This document shows, piece by piece, positions 37,503-47,040 of a stretch of DNA of 64,000 nt (within the stretch, counting starts at the first letter, position 1; every line of letters begins with the position of its first letter). Under the pieces are notes generated by a model. That model had not been told where the DNA came from and did no database searches. It saw only the letters and a list, made by a program, of their open reading frames with translations. The position numbers and the translations under genes are program-made. Origin of the DNA: Rhodobiaceae bacterium. GTDB lineage: Bacteria > Pseudomonadota > Alphaproteobacteria > Parvibaculales > Parvibaculaceae. The DNA lies in contig CP030277.1 in assembly GCA_003330885.1 (NCBI GenBank), forward strand, positions 2,592,001 to 2,656,000, in the 5' to 3' direction.

Positions 37503-38411
37503 TTACTCCGCTGCAGCTTGATTTGACGACTGAGATGCCGCCTTGGTGATCGCGTCCGCGATTGTATTGACGAGGACCAGCGGGAAATCATGACCCATAC
37601 CCGGGATTTCGATCAACTCCGCGCCGGGAATACTCGCCGCCGTATCCCGCCCCCCTTCAACAGGGACCAGAGGATCATCTGTTCCGTGAACAACGACTGT
37701 AGGCGCGGTTACGGTCTTCAGCTTCTCGCGCCGGTCTCCATTCGACACAATCGCCGCCATCTGTCTGAGAATACCCTGTGGGTAGAAGGAACGGTGGAAG
37801 TCGCGGAGCACCCATTCACGCACCTGCGTTTCATCAGTGCGATAGCCAGGACTGCCGATTGTATTCCAGGTGTGAACGCCCCTAGCTGCAACAGCTTCAA
37901 GGTCATTCGGGTCGGGCGCTGGCGCCGCAAGAGCTGCCATCGCCTCAGGCTTCGCCTGCGGCAATTCAGGATTTCCCGTCGTCGACATGATTGACGTGAG
38001 ACTGAGTGTCTTGTCTGGATGGTTGGTAGCGACAAGCTGGGCGATCATGCCCCCCATCGACGCCCCAACGATATGCGCTTTCTTAATATTCAGCGCATCA
38101 AGCAGCCCCACCGCATCTGCCGCCATATCATCGAGTGAATAGGGAGCTTCAGGTTTGTTGCCGCTCAGAAGTGCGCCCACCAGCGCGCCCATATCCGGCG
38201 TGCCAGCCTCTTCAAACTTTGTTGAAAGTCCAATGTCCCGGTTGTCAAACCGGATCACATGATATCCCCGGGATACCAGTTCGTCGCAGAGCTCGACCGG
38301 CCACAAGGTCAGCTGGGCCGAGAGGCCCATAATCAGAAGCACCGTTTCCCGGTCTTCAGGTCCAAACCGCTCATATTCGATATCTATTCCGTTGGCTGAA
38401 ATCTGCGCCAT
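37503..38411 (-). CDS. Alpha/beta hydrolase, tandem paralogue 1
   Basis: A 302-residue paralogue, first in the run, with GASMGGMIAQL, VVHGTDDPLVPVEGG and GMGHDFP. The nucleophile elbow reads VGASMGG, so the residue before Ser differs from the other two, which have VGVSMGG. The shared N-terminal block is IEYERFGPEDRETVLLIMGL. Promoter presumably in the 138-bp gap shared with the divergent isomerase gene. Confidence 0.9.
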   Translation of the reverse strand: MAQISANGIDIEYERFGPEDRETVLLIMGLSAQLTLWPVELCDELVSRGYHVIRFDNRDIGLSTKFEEAGTPDMGALVGALLSGNKPEAPYSLDDMAADAVGLLDALNIKKAHIVGASMGGMIAQLVATNHPDKTLSLTSIMSTTGNPELPQAKPEAMAALAAPAPDPNDLEAVAARGVHTWNTIGSPGYRTDETQVREWVLRDFHRSFYPQGILRQMAAIVSNGDRREKLKTVTAPTVVVHGTDDPLVPVEGGRDTAASIPGAELIEIPGMGHDFPLVLVNTIADAITKAASQSSNQAAAE

Positions 38412-38549
38412 GTCGCGCCCCCTGCTGGATCGTTTATGTCATTTGGGTGAAAGCTTAGCAGGGGTTGCAAAGCCAGCGCAAAAGCCGGACGTTGGGCCCA
38501 AACAGAACCTCAAATCATGCGGCCAAGTCTGGGCCTAAGGGAGTCTCTC

Positions 38550-39212
38550 ATGTCAGTCACCAAAACCCCGGAATTTGACGTATTTTGGTCATTTCGCTCG
38601 CCCTATTCCTATCTCGCTACCAAACGCCTGGTCTCCATCGAGAAGGCCTATGACGTGAAAGTGAATGTGCGGCCGGTCTACCCAATCGCCGTACGAATGG
38701 ACGGGTTTTTCAAGACGGTGAACCCCATGTGGCCCCCCTATCTCATGAAAGACACAGTACGGATCGCTGAAATGGAAGGCCTTGCCTACAATTGGCCCTC
38801 GCCTGACCCAGTCGTCATGGACCTGGCATCCGGCGAGGTACCTAAAGAACAGCCCTACATTCATCGATTGACCCGCCTGGGTTGCGCTGCAGCCGAGGAA
38901 GGCAAAGGCCTCGCCTTCCTCGACGAAGTGAGCAGCATCATCTTTGGCGGCGTGAAGGACTGGCACGAGGGCGGTCATCTGAAAGAAGCCACGGCGCGCG
39001 CCGGACTGGACTTGGGCGACCTGGAAGCCAAAGTGGCAACCGATGAGGCCCATTTTGATAACATCATCACTGAAAACGAGGCCGCTCAGAAAGCAGCAGG
39101 CCATTGGGGCGTGCCGCTCATGGTCTTTGAGGGCGAGCCCTTTTTCGGCCAGGACAGGCTCGATCAACTCATTTGGCGGATGAAGCAAAACGGCTTGCAA
39201 GAGCGGTCATAA
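38550..39212 (+). CDS. DsbA-fold isomerase (2-hydroxychromene-2-carboxylate isomerase type)
   Basis: A 220-residue DsbA/GST-kappa-like protein starting at ATG 38550 with AAGGGAG upstream; ATG 38517 would add 11 residues. The opening is FDVFWSFRSPYSYLATKRL, the fold's serine-proline turn that binds glutathione, and the C-terminus has the HWGVPLMVFEGEPFFGQDRLDQLIW segment. In naphthalene breakdown this family isomerises hydroxychromene-carboxylates with glutathione. Here no other aromatic-pathway gene is beside it. The neighbouring glpD gene follows after 45 bp. Confidence 0.88.
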   Translation: MSVTKTPEFDVFWSFRSPYSYLATKRLVSIEKAYDVKVNVRPVYPIAVRMDGFFKTVNPMWPPYLMKDTVRIAEMEGLAYNWPSPDPVVMDLASGEVPKEQPYIHRLTRLGCAAAEEGKGLAFLDEVSSIIFGGVKDWHEGGHLKEATARAGLDLGDLEAKVATDEAHFDNIITENEAAQKAAGHWGVPLMVFEGEPFFGQDRLDQLIWRMKQNGLQERS

Positions 39213-39257
39213 GGCGCGAAAACCCTTCTTCCCGCAGCGTCAAATTTAAGGACTTCC

Positions 39258-40943
39258 ATGCAACGCGATCTTTCTGCCATGAGCCAGACCGAGTACGACC
39301 TGATTGTCGTGGGCGGCGGCATTTCTGGGTCTTCCATTGCATGGGATGCGGCACTCCGGGGCTTGAAAGTCGCCCTGCTGGAGAAAGACGACTTTGCTCA
39401 CGCAACGACAGCCGGGTCTTCCAAGCTCATTCATGGGGGCCTGCGCTATCTGGTGAACGGTGAGATCGGTCTTGTGCGCGAGTCCCTGAGGGAACGGCGC
39501 GTCTGGGAGCAGAACGCGCCCCATTTGGTCGATCCCCTCCCCTTTATCATCCCCACCTATGGCAGGGGGATGAAGGGCGGCCTCGTGCTCTCCATCGGCC
39601 TCACCATGTATGATCTGCTGGCCTATGACAGAAATCGTCTGGACGATCCGGACAAGAAACTCCCAGGCTACAAAAGCATCTCACGCGAAGAAGCTTTGAC
39701 GCTCATGCCCTCGCTCAATCCCGATGGGTTGACCGGTGCTAAAATCTATTATGACTGTCAGATGTTCGCGCCAGAGCGCCTCTGTCTGGAATTCGTTCTG
39801 GGTGCGGTGGAAAAAGGGGCAGATGCCGCCAACTATGCCAAGGTCACGGGCTTTGAGAAAGAAGCAGGCGGTGCTGCAAACGGTCGCATAACCGGCGTCA
39901 CCGTCAAGGATGAGCTCACCGGCGACACCCACACGATCAAAGGCAAGCTCACCATCAACGCCGCCGGCCCCTGGGCAGACATCCTCATGGGACTGACCGA
40001 TGATGGCAAACCTTCACGGCGCCTCATCAGATCCAAGGGCATCCACCTCATCACCCGAGATCTCTCAGGCGAAAACGCACTCGCTGTTCAGTCCAAGATT
40101 GGTGGACACTTCTTTGTGTTGCCTTGGCGCGGAAAAACAATCCTTGGCACAACCGACACGGTCTTTGATGATGCGCCTGATAAGATCGGCGTGACAGAGC
40201 AAGACATTGAAGATTTTCTCGCTGTCGTGAATGATGGCCTGCCCACGCTCAATCTCACGCGCGACGATGTAGAGAATTTCTATGTCGGCATCCGCCCCTT
40301 GGTGGACACGACACCACAGGACGATGAAGACGATTCCGACAGCTACAATGCCAGCCGCGCGGCAGAGATTGTTGATCACGCGGAAGTAGATGGCGTCGAA
40401 GGCTTCCTGTCTGCCATGGGGGGCAAATGGACGACTTCCAGGCACTTGGCGGAGAAAGTCGTCGACAGCGCTACAAAGAAACTGGGACAACGGCCGAAAT
40501 GCACAACCGAAGACGTTCCTCTCTATGGTGGAGCCACCGGACGCTTCCTGCCCTTCACTGATAAAGCCATCTCCTCGCACACAGACATCCCCGCGGACAT
40601 TATCCGCAACCTGACCCGCTATCACGGCGCACGTTATGAAGAGGTGTTGGCGACGGCGAATGAGCGACAGGGAGAAGCGCCAGAACTGCTGCAGCCTTTG
40701 TCAGCGACCACACACGATATTGGCGCACAGATCGTCCATGCCGTCCGTCATGAAATGGCCGTAACCCTAGAAGACGCGCTGCTCCGGAGAACCGGGCTAG
40801 GCACCCTTGTCCATCCAGGTGAAGCAGCATTGGGCCGCGCCGCCGACCTTATGGCCAGAGAACTTGGCTGGGATGACGCAGAGCGCAGCAGACAGATCGA
40901 AAAAGTAGAGGCGAGCTATAAGACGCTCGACGGGGTCGCGTGA
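39258..40943 (+). CDS. glpD: Aerobic glycerol-3-phosphate dehydrogenase
   Basis: A 561-residue FAD enzyme of the GlpD family. The N-terminal dinucleotide fold is YDLIVVGGGISGSSIAWDAALRG, and TTAGSSKLIHGGLRYLVNGE and IRPLVDT are characteristic. It oxidises glycerol-3-phosphate to dihydroxyacetone phosphate and reduces quinone at the membrane. It has AAGGA six bases before the ATG and overlaps the next gene by 4 bp (GTGA), so coupling is tight. DHAP is the substrate base for the acyl- and alkyl-DHAP chemistry suggested by the neighbouring genes. Confidence 0.95.
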   Translation: MQRDLSAMSQTEYDLIVVGGGISGSSIAWDAALRGLKVALLEKDDFAHATTAGSSKLIHGGLRYLVNGEIGLVRESLRERRVWEQNAPHLVDPLPFIIPTYGRGMKGGLVLSIGLTMYDLLAYDRNRLDDPDKKLPGYKSISREEALTLMPSLNPDGLTGAKIYYDCQMFAPERLCLEFVLGAVEKGADAANYAKVTGFEKEAGGAANGRITGVTVKDELTGDTHTIKGKLTINAAGPWADILMGLTDDGKPSRRLIRSKGIHLITRDLSGENALAVQSKIGGHFFVLPWRGKTILGTTDTVFDDAPDKIGVTEQDIEDFLAVVNDGLPTLNLTRDDVENFYVGIRPLVDTTPQDDEDDSDSYNASRAAEIVDHAEVDGVEGFLSAMGGKWTTSRHLAEKVVDSATKKLGQRPKCTTEDVPLYGGATGRFLPFTDKAISSHTDIPADIIRNLTRYHGARYEEVLATANERQGEAPELLQPLSATTHDIGAQIVHAVRHEMAVTLEDALLRRTGLGTLVHPGEAALGRAADLMARELGWDDAERSRQIEKVEASYKTLDGVA

Positions 40944-41890
40944 GCGCGCGCACTTTTGCCATCATTAACCCGGCCTCCGGGGGTGGCCGGACCGGCCGCG
41001 ACTGGCCGGAGATCCAAAAGAAACTCGAAGCAGCCCTCGGCCCTGTGACCCCTCTCTTCACAGACGGACCCGCAACGCCTGCACACTTGCCAGCGGCCAA
41101 TCTTGCAAGAGACGCCACGGAAAAAGGCGCTGACCTCATCATCGCTGTCGGCGGCGACGGCACCATCAACGAAACCATCAATGGACTGTTTCACGATGTC
41201 TCCGACGGACAGGCACCTGCCCCCCTCGGCCTCCTCAACACGGGGACAGGCGGAGACTTCCGAAAGACTTTCGAGTTGCCAGCGGATCTCGATGCCTGCA
41301 TCGAGCGGCTAGCAAATGGGAGCAGTCGAACCATCGACATTGGGCGCCTCACTTTCAATGCAGATGACAATGTGCCAATGGCGCGCCATTTCAACAATAT
41401 TGCAAGCTTCGGCATGTCCGGCGCCGTCGATCGGGCGGTCAACAAGGCGCGCTTTTCCAAGCTGTTCGGCGGATCGTTCGCCTATCTTTGGGCAACTCTT
41501 TCCACAGCGCTGCGCTATCGCCCACAGGCTGTCCGCATCCGCACAGAAAGCGGGTGGGACGAAGTGATCAATGTGGGTACGGCAGCGGTCGCCAATGGAC
41601 GTTTCTTCGGCGGCGGCATGATGATGGCCCCTGATGCAGCACCTGACGATGGCGCGTTTGATCTGGTGATCATGCGAGACACCGGCGTGGGTGACCTCTT
41701 CAAGGATTCCGGCTCTCTTTATGACGGGACTCATATAGAAAACGAGAAAGTCATCGTCACCCGGACCCGCTGGGTTGAGGCCGAGCCCATTGATACCGCA
41801 CCTGTACTTCTAGATATTGACGGCGAGGCACCCGGCAAACTGCCTGCGCGCTTTGATATTTTACCAAGCGCCCTAACACTTAGATGCTGA
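40940..41890 (+). CDS. Diacylglycerol-kinase-family lipid kinase
   Basis: A 316-residue lipid kinase of the DagK/YegS fold. FAIINPASGGGRTGRDWPEIQ opens it, and the phosphate-binding VGGDGTINETINGL and GLLNTGTGGDF follow. The C-terminal beta domain ends in PVLLDIDGEAPGKLPARFDILP. It phosphorylates a diacylglycerol or other lipid alcohol using ATP. The GTG start overlaps the glpD stop. Confidence 0.93.
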   Translation: MSARTFAIINPASGGGRTGRDWPEIQKKLEAALGPVTPLFTDGPATPAHLPAANLARDATEKGADLIIAVGGDGTINETINGLFHDVSDGQAPAPLGLLNTGTGGDFRKTFELPADLDACIERLANGSSRTIDIGRLTFNADDNVPMARHFNNIASFGMSGAVDRAVNKARFSKLFGGSFAYLWATLSTALRYRPQAVRIRTESGWDEVINVGTAAVANGRFFGGGMMMAPDAAPDDGAFDLVIMRDTGVGDLFKDSGSLYDGTHIENEKVIVTRTRWVEAEPIDTAPVLLDIDGEAPGKLPARFDILPSALTLRC

Positions 41891-41926
41891 CCAAGCATCA
41901 AGGCGACATACCAAAGGATAAGACAC

Positions 41927-43597
41927 GTGACAATTGATCGTCAGACACTTCGCTGGAACGGCTGGGGCCCTGCCAAACAGGAAAATCCTATGCCTGATGG
42001 CGCACCGCAATGGGCCTGGATCAAGGAAACGCTGGGCATGGCGGTTCTACCCTCCACACCCGCAAAGCGCCTGTCGGACATTACGCTGCCGCCCTGCCAC
42101 CTGAGCGCAGGGGAAATCAAGAACCTTGAAGAGATTGTCGGCGAGAACCAGGTTCGCACCGATGATTATGAGCGAGCGTTTCACGCTCGTGGCAAAAGCT
42201 ATCACGACCTTCTTTATGTGCGCGCAGGGGACCTGGACGTGGCGCCCGATGCGGTGGTCTATCCCCGTGCACCGGGCGAAGTGCAATCGCTCCTTTCCTA
42301 TTGCGCTGAAAACGACATGAGCGTGGTTCCCTTTGGCGGCGGCTCAAGCGTTGTAGGGGGCGTCAATGCAACCGCCCGGTCTGCAACAGACAAAGTCATC
42401 ACGCTCGACCTCACCTTGATGGAGGGCATCCACGATGTGGATCGCGTCGCGATGACTGCGCGCATAGACGCCGGCATCTATGGTCCGCACCTTGAGGAGA
42501 AGCTGAACGCGCAAGGGCTAACCCTTGGTCATTATCCCCAGAGCTTCGAATATTCGACGCTCGGTGGATGGATCGCAGCACGGGGCGCCGGTCAGCAATC
42601 CAATCGCTATGGCAAGGCTGAAAAATGGGTCGTGTCAGCAAGACTGGCCACACCAAATGGTCCCTGGTCGACAGAAGAGTTTCCCGCATCCGCAGCTGGT
42701 CCGAACCTTAATCAGCTGGTCGCAGGGTCAGAAGGAACGCTCGGCGTCATCTGTGATGCAACCGTCAAAATCCACGAAAAGCCGCAAGCGAAAGACTATC
42801 GCGGCTACCTGTTCAAAGACTTTGCCACGGGCGTAGAAGTCGCACGCACTATCAACCATGCGGATATTCCCGTCGCAATGGTCCGCCTCTCCGACGCGGC
42901 AGAGACTTATTTCTTTCAGACCTTTGGATCAAGTGGCGGCGGTGGCCTCAAGTCCAAACTGCAAAATGCCTTTTTGAAATGGAAAGGTTTCGCCAAAGAC
43001 CCCTGCCTCATGCTCATTGGACTTGAAGGCGAAAAAACAACTGTTGAGTGGGCGAAAGAACGCACGAGCAGCATCTGCAAATCGGCTGGCGCTCTCGCGA
43101 TTGGGTCAAGTGCGGGAGACAGGTGGTATCACGGACGCTTTTCATCGCCCTACAGCCGTGACCCGATGATGGATCGGGGCATCGGGGTCGATACACTAGA
43201 AACCGCGACCCCGTGGTCCAACATCCTCAAGCTGCATGAAAAAATGATCGGCGCGATCCAAACTGCGCTGGATGAAAATATGGGCGAGCCCGGACAGAAA
43301 GGCATCGTCATGGGTCATGTCAGCCACTCTTACCCGGATGGGGCGAGCCTCTACTTCACATTCGTCTTTCCGCGTGATCTCAAGGACGAAATTGGTCAGT
43401 GGCAGCGGGTGAAACGCGCAGCATCAGACGCCATCGCGGCGAACGGCGGCACAATATCGCATCACCATGGCGTGGGCGCCGACCACACGCCGTGGATGGC
43501 TGAAGAAAAAGGGGCAATGGGCATGACGGTGCTGAAAACCCTGAAAGCAGAGCTTGATCCAAAAGGCATCATGAACCCCGGCAAGCTTCTCGGCTAA
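41927..43597 (+). CDS. Alkyldihydroxyacetonephosphate synthase-like FAD enzyme
   Basis: A 556-residue VAO-family flavoprotein that matches eukaryotic AGPS along its length. The N-terminal RWNGWG (residues 9-14), FAD loop PFGGGSSVVGGV (135-146), GSEGTLGVI (267-275) and SHHHGVG (511-517) are all AGPS hallmarks. By hand alignment R411 (in YSRDP) takes the place of the catalytic Arg419 of guinea-pig AGPS and Y476 the place of Tyr578; the His triplet is intact. AGPS replaces the acyl chain of acyl-DHAP by an alkyl chain, making ether lipids. Here it follows glpD and a lipid kinase. That order recalls M. tuberculosis Rv2249c-Rv2252. Actual ether-lipid synthesis is inference. Confidence 0.88.
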   Translation: MTIDRQTLRWNGWGPAKQENPMPDGAPQWAWIKETLGMAVLPSTPAKRLSDITLPPCHLSAGEIKNLEEIVGENQVRTDDYERAFHARGKSYHDLLYVRAGDLDVAPDAVVYPRAPGEVQSLLSYCAENDMSVVPFGGGSSVVGGVNATARSATDKVITLDLTLMEGIHDVDRVAMTARIDAGIYGPHLEEKLNAQGLTLGHYPQSFEYSTLGGWIAARGAGQQSNRYGKAEKWVVSARLATPNGPWSTEEFPASAAGPNLNQLVAGSEGTLGVICDATVKIHEKPQAKDYRGYLFKDFATGVEVARTINHADIPVAMVRLSDAAETYFFQTFGSSGGGGLKSKLQNAFLKWKGFAKDPCLMLIGLEGEKTTVEWAKERTSSICKSAGALAIGSSAGDRWYHGRFSSPYSRDPMMDRGIGVDTLETATPWSNILKLHEKMIGAIQTALDENMGEPGQKGIVMGHVSHSYPDGASLYFTFVFPRDLKDEIGQWQRVKRAASDAIAANGGTISHHHGVGADHTPWMAEEKGAMGMTVLKTLKAELDPKGIMNPGKLLG

Positions 43598-43614
43598 AAA
43601 GCAGACACAAGAAG

Positions 43615-43644
43615 AGGCGGAACTGTCAGACAGGTCCGCCTTTG
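43615..43644. terminator. Terminator between the AGPS-like and esterase genes
   Basis: AGGCGGA-a-CTGT and ACAG-g-TCCGCCT pair around a CAG loop, followed by TTG. It separates two convergent genes. Confidence 0.7.
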
Positions 43645-43665
43645 TCGCCCTAGATCAATAATGGC

Positions 43666-44595
43666 TTAGGTAAGTACCTTACCCGCAGCCGCAGCGGCAG
43701 CGGCCACTGCTGGCCGGCTCGCCTCCACCATGCCCATCAGGTTGAAGAAACCGTGGATCATTTCTGGGTAGTCGATATAGGTGACATCCACCCCTGCCGC
43801 TTTGAGCGCGTCCGCATAGGCTGCACCCTCAGCCTTCAGAACATCATGACCGGCTGTAATCACGTAGGCAGGCGGCAGACTTGAGAGGTTCGCTTCCCTT
43901 AAAGGCGCAATAGCTGGGTCCGTGCGATCAAATTCCGGCCCAGCATAGTGGTCGATGAACCAATCCATCGTCGCTTTTTCCAGGAAGAAACCTTCCCCGA
44001 ATGACTGATAGGTCGCTGTATCCGTTTTTGTGTCGGTGACCGGATAGATCAGCAACTGATGATGAATAGCCGGACCTTTGCGCTTCTTGGCCAATTGACA
44101 GACTACAGCAGCAAGGTTGCCACCCGCGCTGTCACCAGCAACACCCAAGCCATTCACATCAATCCCAAGGCTGGGTCCGTTCTTTTCAACCCACTCGACG
44201 GCTGCATAACAATCATCCACTGCAGCCGGACAGTGATGTTCCGGCGCCAGACGATAGTCAACAGCGACAACTTTGCAGCCGCTTTCATTCGCAAGCGTCC
44301 GACACAGCGCATCATGGGTGTCCAGATCGCCGATCACCCAACCGCCACCATGGAAAAACACAATCGCCGACAGCGCCCCGCCGCCTGCAGCAACAGGCGT
44401 GTACAGGCGCACGGGAATATCCCCACCAGGTCCAGGCGCCACTTTGTCCTCAACCTTCCCGATAGGAACATCAATTGGGTCTTTCAACGCGACGTACATC
44501 GCCCGAGCCTCAGCAGGCGTCATTTCAGACATTGGCGGACCATCCGCCTCTGCCATCCCGTCAAGCAGCGCCTTCACCTGTGGATCAAGTGTCAT
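43666..44595 (-). CDS. HSL-family alpha/beta hydrolase (esterase)
   Basis: A 309-residue carboxylesterase of the hormone-sensitive-lipase group (family IV). The oxyanion loop is FFHGGGWVIGDLD, the nucleophile elbow GVAGDSAGGNLAA (GDSAGG), the acid in VLKAEG with the upstream aspartate, and the His in YPEMIHGFFN. Such enzymes cleave short to medium esters; physiological substrate unknown. It is convergent with the AGPS-like gene. Confidence 0.92.
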   Translation of the reverse strand: MTLDPQVKALLDGMAEADGPPMSEMTPAEARAMYVALKDPIDVPIGKVEDKVAPGPGGDIPVRLYTPVAAGGGALSAIVFFHGGGWVIGDLDTHDALCRTLANESGCKVVAVDYRLAPEHHCPAAVDDCYAAVEWVEKNGPSLGIDVNGLGVAGDSAGGNLAAVVCQLAKKRKGPAIHHQLLIYPVTDTKTDTATYQSFGEGFFLEKATMDWFIDHYAGPEFDRTDPAIAPLREANLSSLPPAYVITAGHDVLKAEGAAYADALKAAGVDVTYIDYPEMIHGFFNLMGMVEASRPAVAAAAAAAGKVLT

Positions 44596-44828
44596 AGTAT
44601 AAGAATCTCCCCGGTTTTGTTGGTTCGGAGTATTACGGAGCTTTCAGTACTCTTCAACGGTGACAATTCTCCCTCCAAAAACCCCACGATATATGGGGGA
44701 AACTCAATACCTAGATCTTTCGTAGGGTCTTTAAGTCAAAATTTAAGGATTGTGCCCCATTATTACACCTCAAATACACGTCAAGGTTGAAATTTATATT
44801 TCGCTTTGGGCTTATGGGGATCAATACG

Positions 44829-46988
44829 ATGTGGAACAAATTGCCTGAGTTAAAGATCGCGCAAAAGCTGCCAATTACTATCGTAGGTTGTGCGCTTGCC
44901 ATCGCTCTTGGGGTCGGTATTTCCGGCTATTTCCAAGCAGCTTCAACACTTGAGAATGCCACCAACGCCAAATTTGCCGCAACGCTTGCAGACCGCGACG
45001 AAGCCTTCTCAAGATATCTTGAGTCAATCGAACAAGACCTAGCGATCATGACCGAGAGTCCGCAGGTCAAGACCGCAATTGTCGAGTTTTCTCGGGCATG
45101 GGCCACACTTGGCGGAAATGCCACCGGGCATTTGCAGGACGTCTATATCAATTCCAATCCAAACCCCACCGGCAGCAAGCACCTGCTCGACGCAGGGGCA
45201 GACGGATCACGCTATTCGAAGCTACATGCCGAGCATCATCCGTGGGTTCGTACCTTTCTGGAACAGAAGGGGTATTACGACATCTTCTTCTTCGACCTAA
45301 AAGGGAACCTGATCTATTCAGTCTTTAAGGAGCTGGATTTCGCCACAAACATCAATACAGGCGAATGGAAAGACTCTGACCTGGGCGTTGTATTCCGCGA
45401 AACTATGAAGGCGGTGGACGCATCAGCAACACCCTTTACCGACTTCACGCCATATGCACCAAGCAATGGGGCTCCCGCGAGCTTTATCGCCCGGGCGGTT
45501 TACAATGATGCCGGTCAACGCATCGGTGTGGTCTCTTTCCAGATGCCGATCGATGTCATTAACGCCTTTATGCAGTCCGCCGAAGGTCTGGGCGAGACCG
45601 GTGAGGTCCTGCTCGTCGGTGAAGATCGCCTGATGCGCGCAGACTCTCGTCTGTCAGAAACATCCACCCTTCTTTCAAAATGGGTCGACACACCAGCAAT
45701 CGATGCAGTCTTTGCCGGTGAAGCAACAGGCAGATCTGATTACGACATCAACCACCTGGAGAACGAAGTTCGCACTTACGCCCGCGGTATTGAATTCTTG
45801 GGCACTAAGTGGGCTCTGGCAGCTCAGATCACGGAGGACGAGGTCACCGCAGATTTGACAGCCATGCGCAACATTATTGCGATCATCACGCTTGCCTTGG
45901 TTGCGCTCATCACAGGTGCCGGTGTCTATCTGGCGCGTCAGATTGCCAATCCCATTTCTCATACAACAGACGCCATGAACCGTCTGGCTGCAGGTGAGAC
46001 AGAATTGGAAATCGAAAACACAACACGTACTGATGAAATCGGTGAGATGGCACGTGCGGTCGAGGTGTTCAAACAGAATGCTCTAGATCGCATCGCATTG
46101 GAAGCTGCCCAGGCTGAGGAACAAAAAGCCAAAGAGGCACGGACTGCGGGTATTGAGAAGCTCATCGGAGACTTTGACAATTCGATGGGACAAATGCTGG
46201 GTGCAGTGAGTGCCGCAGCTACAGAGATGGAGCACACGGCCTCGGCAATGACGTCCACCTCTGAAACGACCAATGCCAAATCGACGGCGATTGCAGCAGC
46301 GTCTGAAGAAGCAAGCGCGAATGTACAAACCGTTGCTGGGGCTGCTGAAGAGCTCGCAAGCTCAATTCAGGAAATCCGCAGACAGGTTGAGCAATCAACA
46401 AATGTAACGCGCAAAGCAACGGACACCGCACAGGAAGCAAATACGCGCATCGAAGGCCTGTCCTCTGCCGCGCGCCAGATTGGTGAGGTCGTCACCCTTA
46501 TTCAGGATGTCGCCGAACAGACAAATCTACTGGCTCTCAACGCCACCATTGAGGCAGCACGCGCCGGTGACGCAGGCAAAGGCTTCGCAGTGGTTGCTTC
46601 TGAAGTGAAAGAACTCGCTAATCAGACTGCACGTGCGACAGAAGAGATCAGTCAACAGATCTCCGCTGTCCAGGCGTCGACAGATGAAGCGGTTTCCGCC
46701 ATTCGTGAAGTAACATCCACTGTTGGGGAAATCAGTGAGATCTCCGGCGCGATTGCGAGCTCAATCGAGCAGCAGCAAGAGGCAACAGTTGAGATTTCCT
46801 CAAATGTGCAGGAAGCAGCATCAAGCTCCAATGAAGTGACATCTAATGTCGCTGGAGTATCCTCGGCAGCGCAGGAGTCAGCGGGTGCTGCGACAGAGGT
46901 TCAATCCGCGGCGGGCGAGCTAGCCGGTCAAGCTGAGTCCTTGAAGTCGACCGTCGACAAATTCCTGACGGATGTAAGGGCGGCCTAA
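44829..46988 (+). CDS. Methyl-accepting chemotaxis protein
   Basis: About 719 residues from ATG 44829, with GGGGA eight bases upstream; in-frame ATG 44814 and TTG 44787 are alternatives. An N-terminal membrane helix (ITIVGCALAIALGVGI) is followed by a periplasmic Cache-like sensor (YYDIFFFDLKGNLIYSVFKELDFATNI and VSFQMPIDVI), a second membrane helix (IIAIITLALVALITGAGVYLA), HAMP, and a signalling coiled coil whose tip is DVAEQTNLLALNATIEAARAGDAGKGFAVVA. No CheR-binding pentapeptide at the C-terminus. Ligand unknown. No che genes adjoin. Confidence 0.93.
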   Translation: MWNKLPELKIAQKLPITIVGCALAIALGVGISGYFQAASTLENATNAKFAATLADRDEAFSRYLESIEQDLAIMTESPQVKTAIVEFSRAWATLGGNATGHLQDVYINSNPNPTGSKHLLDAGADGSRYSKLHAEHHPWVRTFLEQKGYYDIFFFDLKGNLIYSVFKELDFATNINTGEWKDSDLGVVFRETMKAVDASATPFTDFTPYAPSNGAPASFIARAVYNDAGQRIGVVSFQMPIDVINAFMQSAEGLGETGEVLLVGEDRLMRADSRLSETSTLLSKWVDTPAIDAVFAGEATGRSDYDINHLENEVRTYARGIEFLGTKWALAAQITEDEVTADLTAMRNIIAIITLALVALITGAGVYLARQIANPISHTTDAMNRLAAGETELEIENTTRTDEIGEMARAVEVFKQNALDRIALEAAQAEEQKAKEARTAGIEKLIGDFDNSMGQMLGAVSAAATEMEHTASAMTSTSETTNAKSTAIAAASEEASANVQTVAGAAEELASSIQEIRRQVEQSTNVTRKATDTAQEANTRIEGLSSAARQIGEVVTLIQDVAEQTNLLALNATIEAARAGDAGKGFAVVASEVKELANQTARATEEISQQISAVQASTDEAVSAIREVTSTVGEISEISGAIASSIEQQQEATVEISSNVQEAASSSNEVTSNVAGVSSAAQESAGAATEVQSAAGELAGQAESLKSTVDKFLTDVRAA

Positions 46989-47007
46989 ACGCCCTCAGAG
47001 TTAAGAC

Positions 47008-47037
47008 AAAGAGGCGCCAAAGGGCGCCTCTTTTTTT
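47008..47037. terminator. Strong terminator after the chemoreceptor
   Basis: AAAGAGGCGCC (47008-47018) and GGCGCCTCTTT (47023-47033) form an 11-bp stem with a 4-nt loop, then a T-run. It lies directly before the convergent DUF924 stop. Confidence 0.85.
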
Positions 47038-47040
47038 GCC

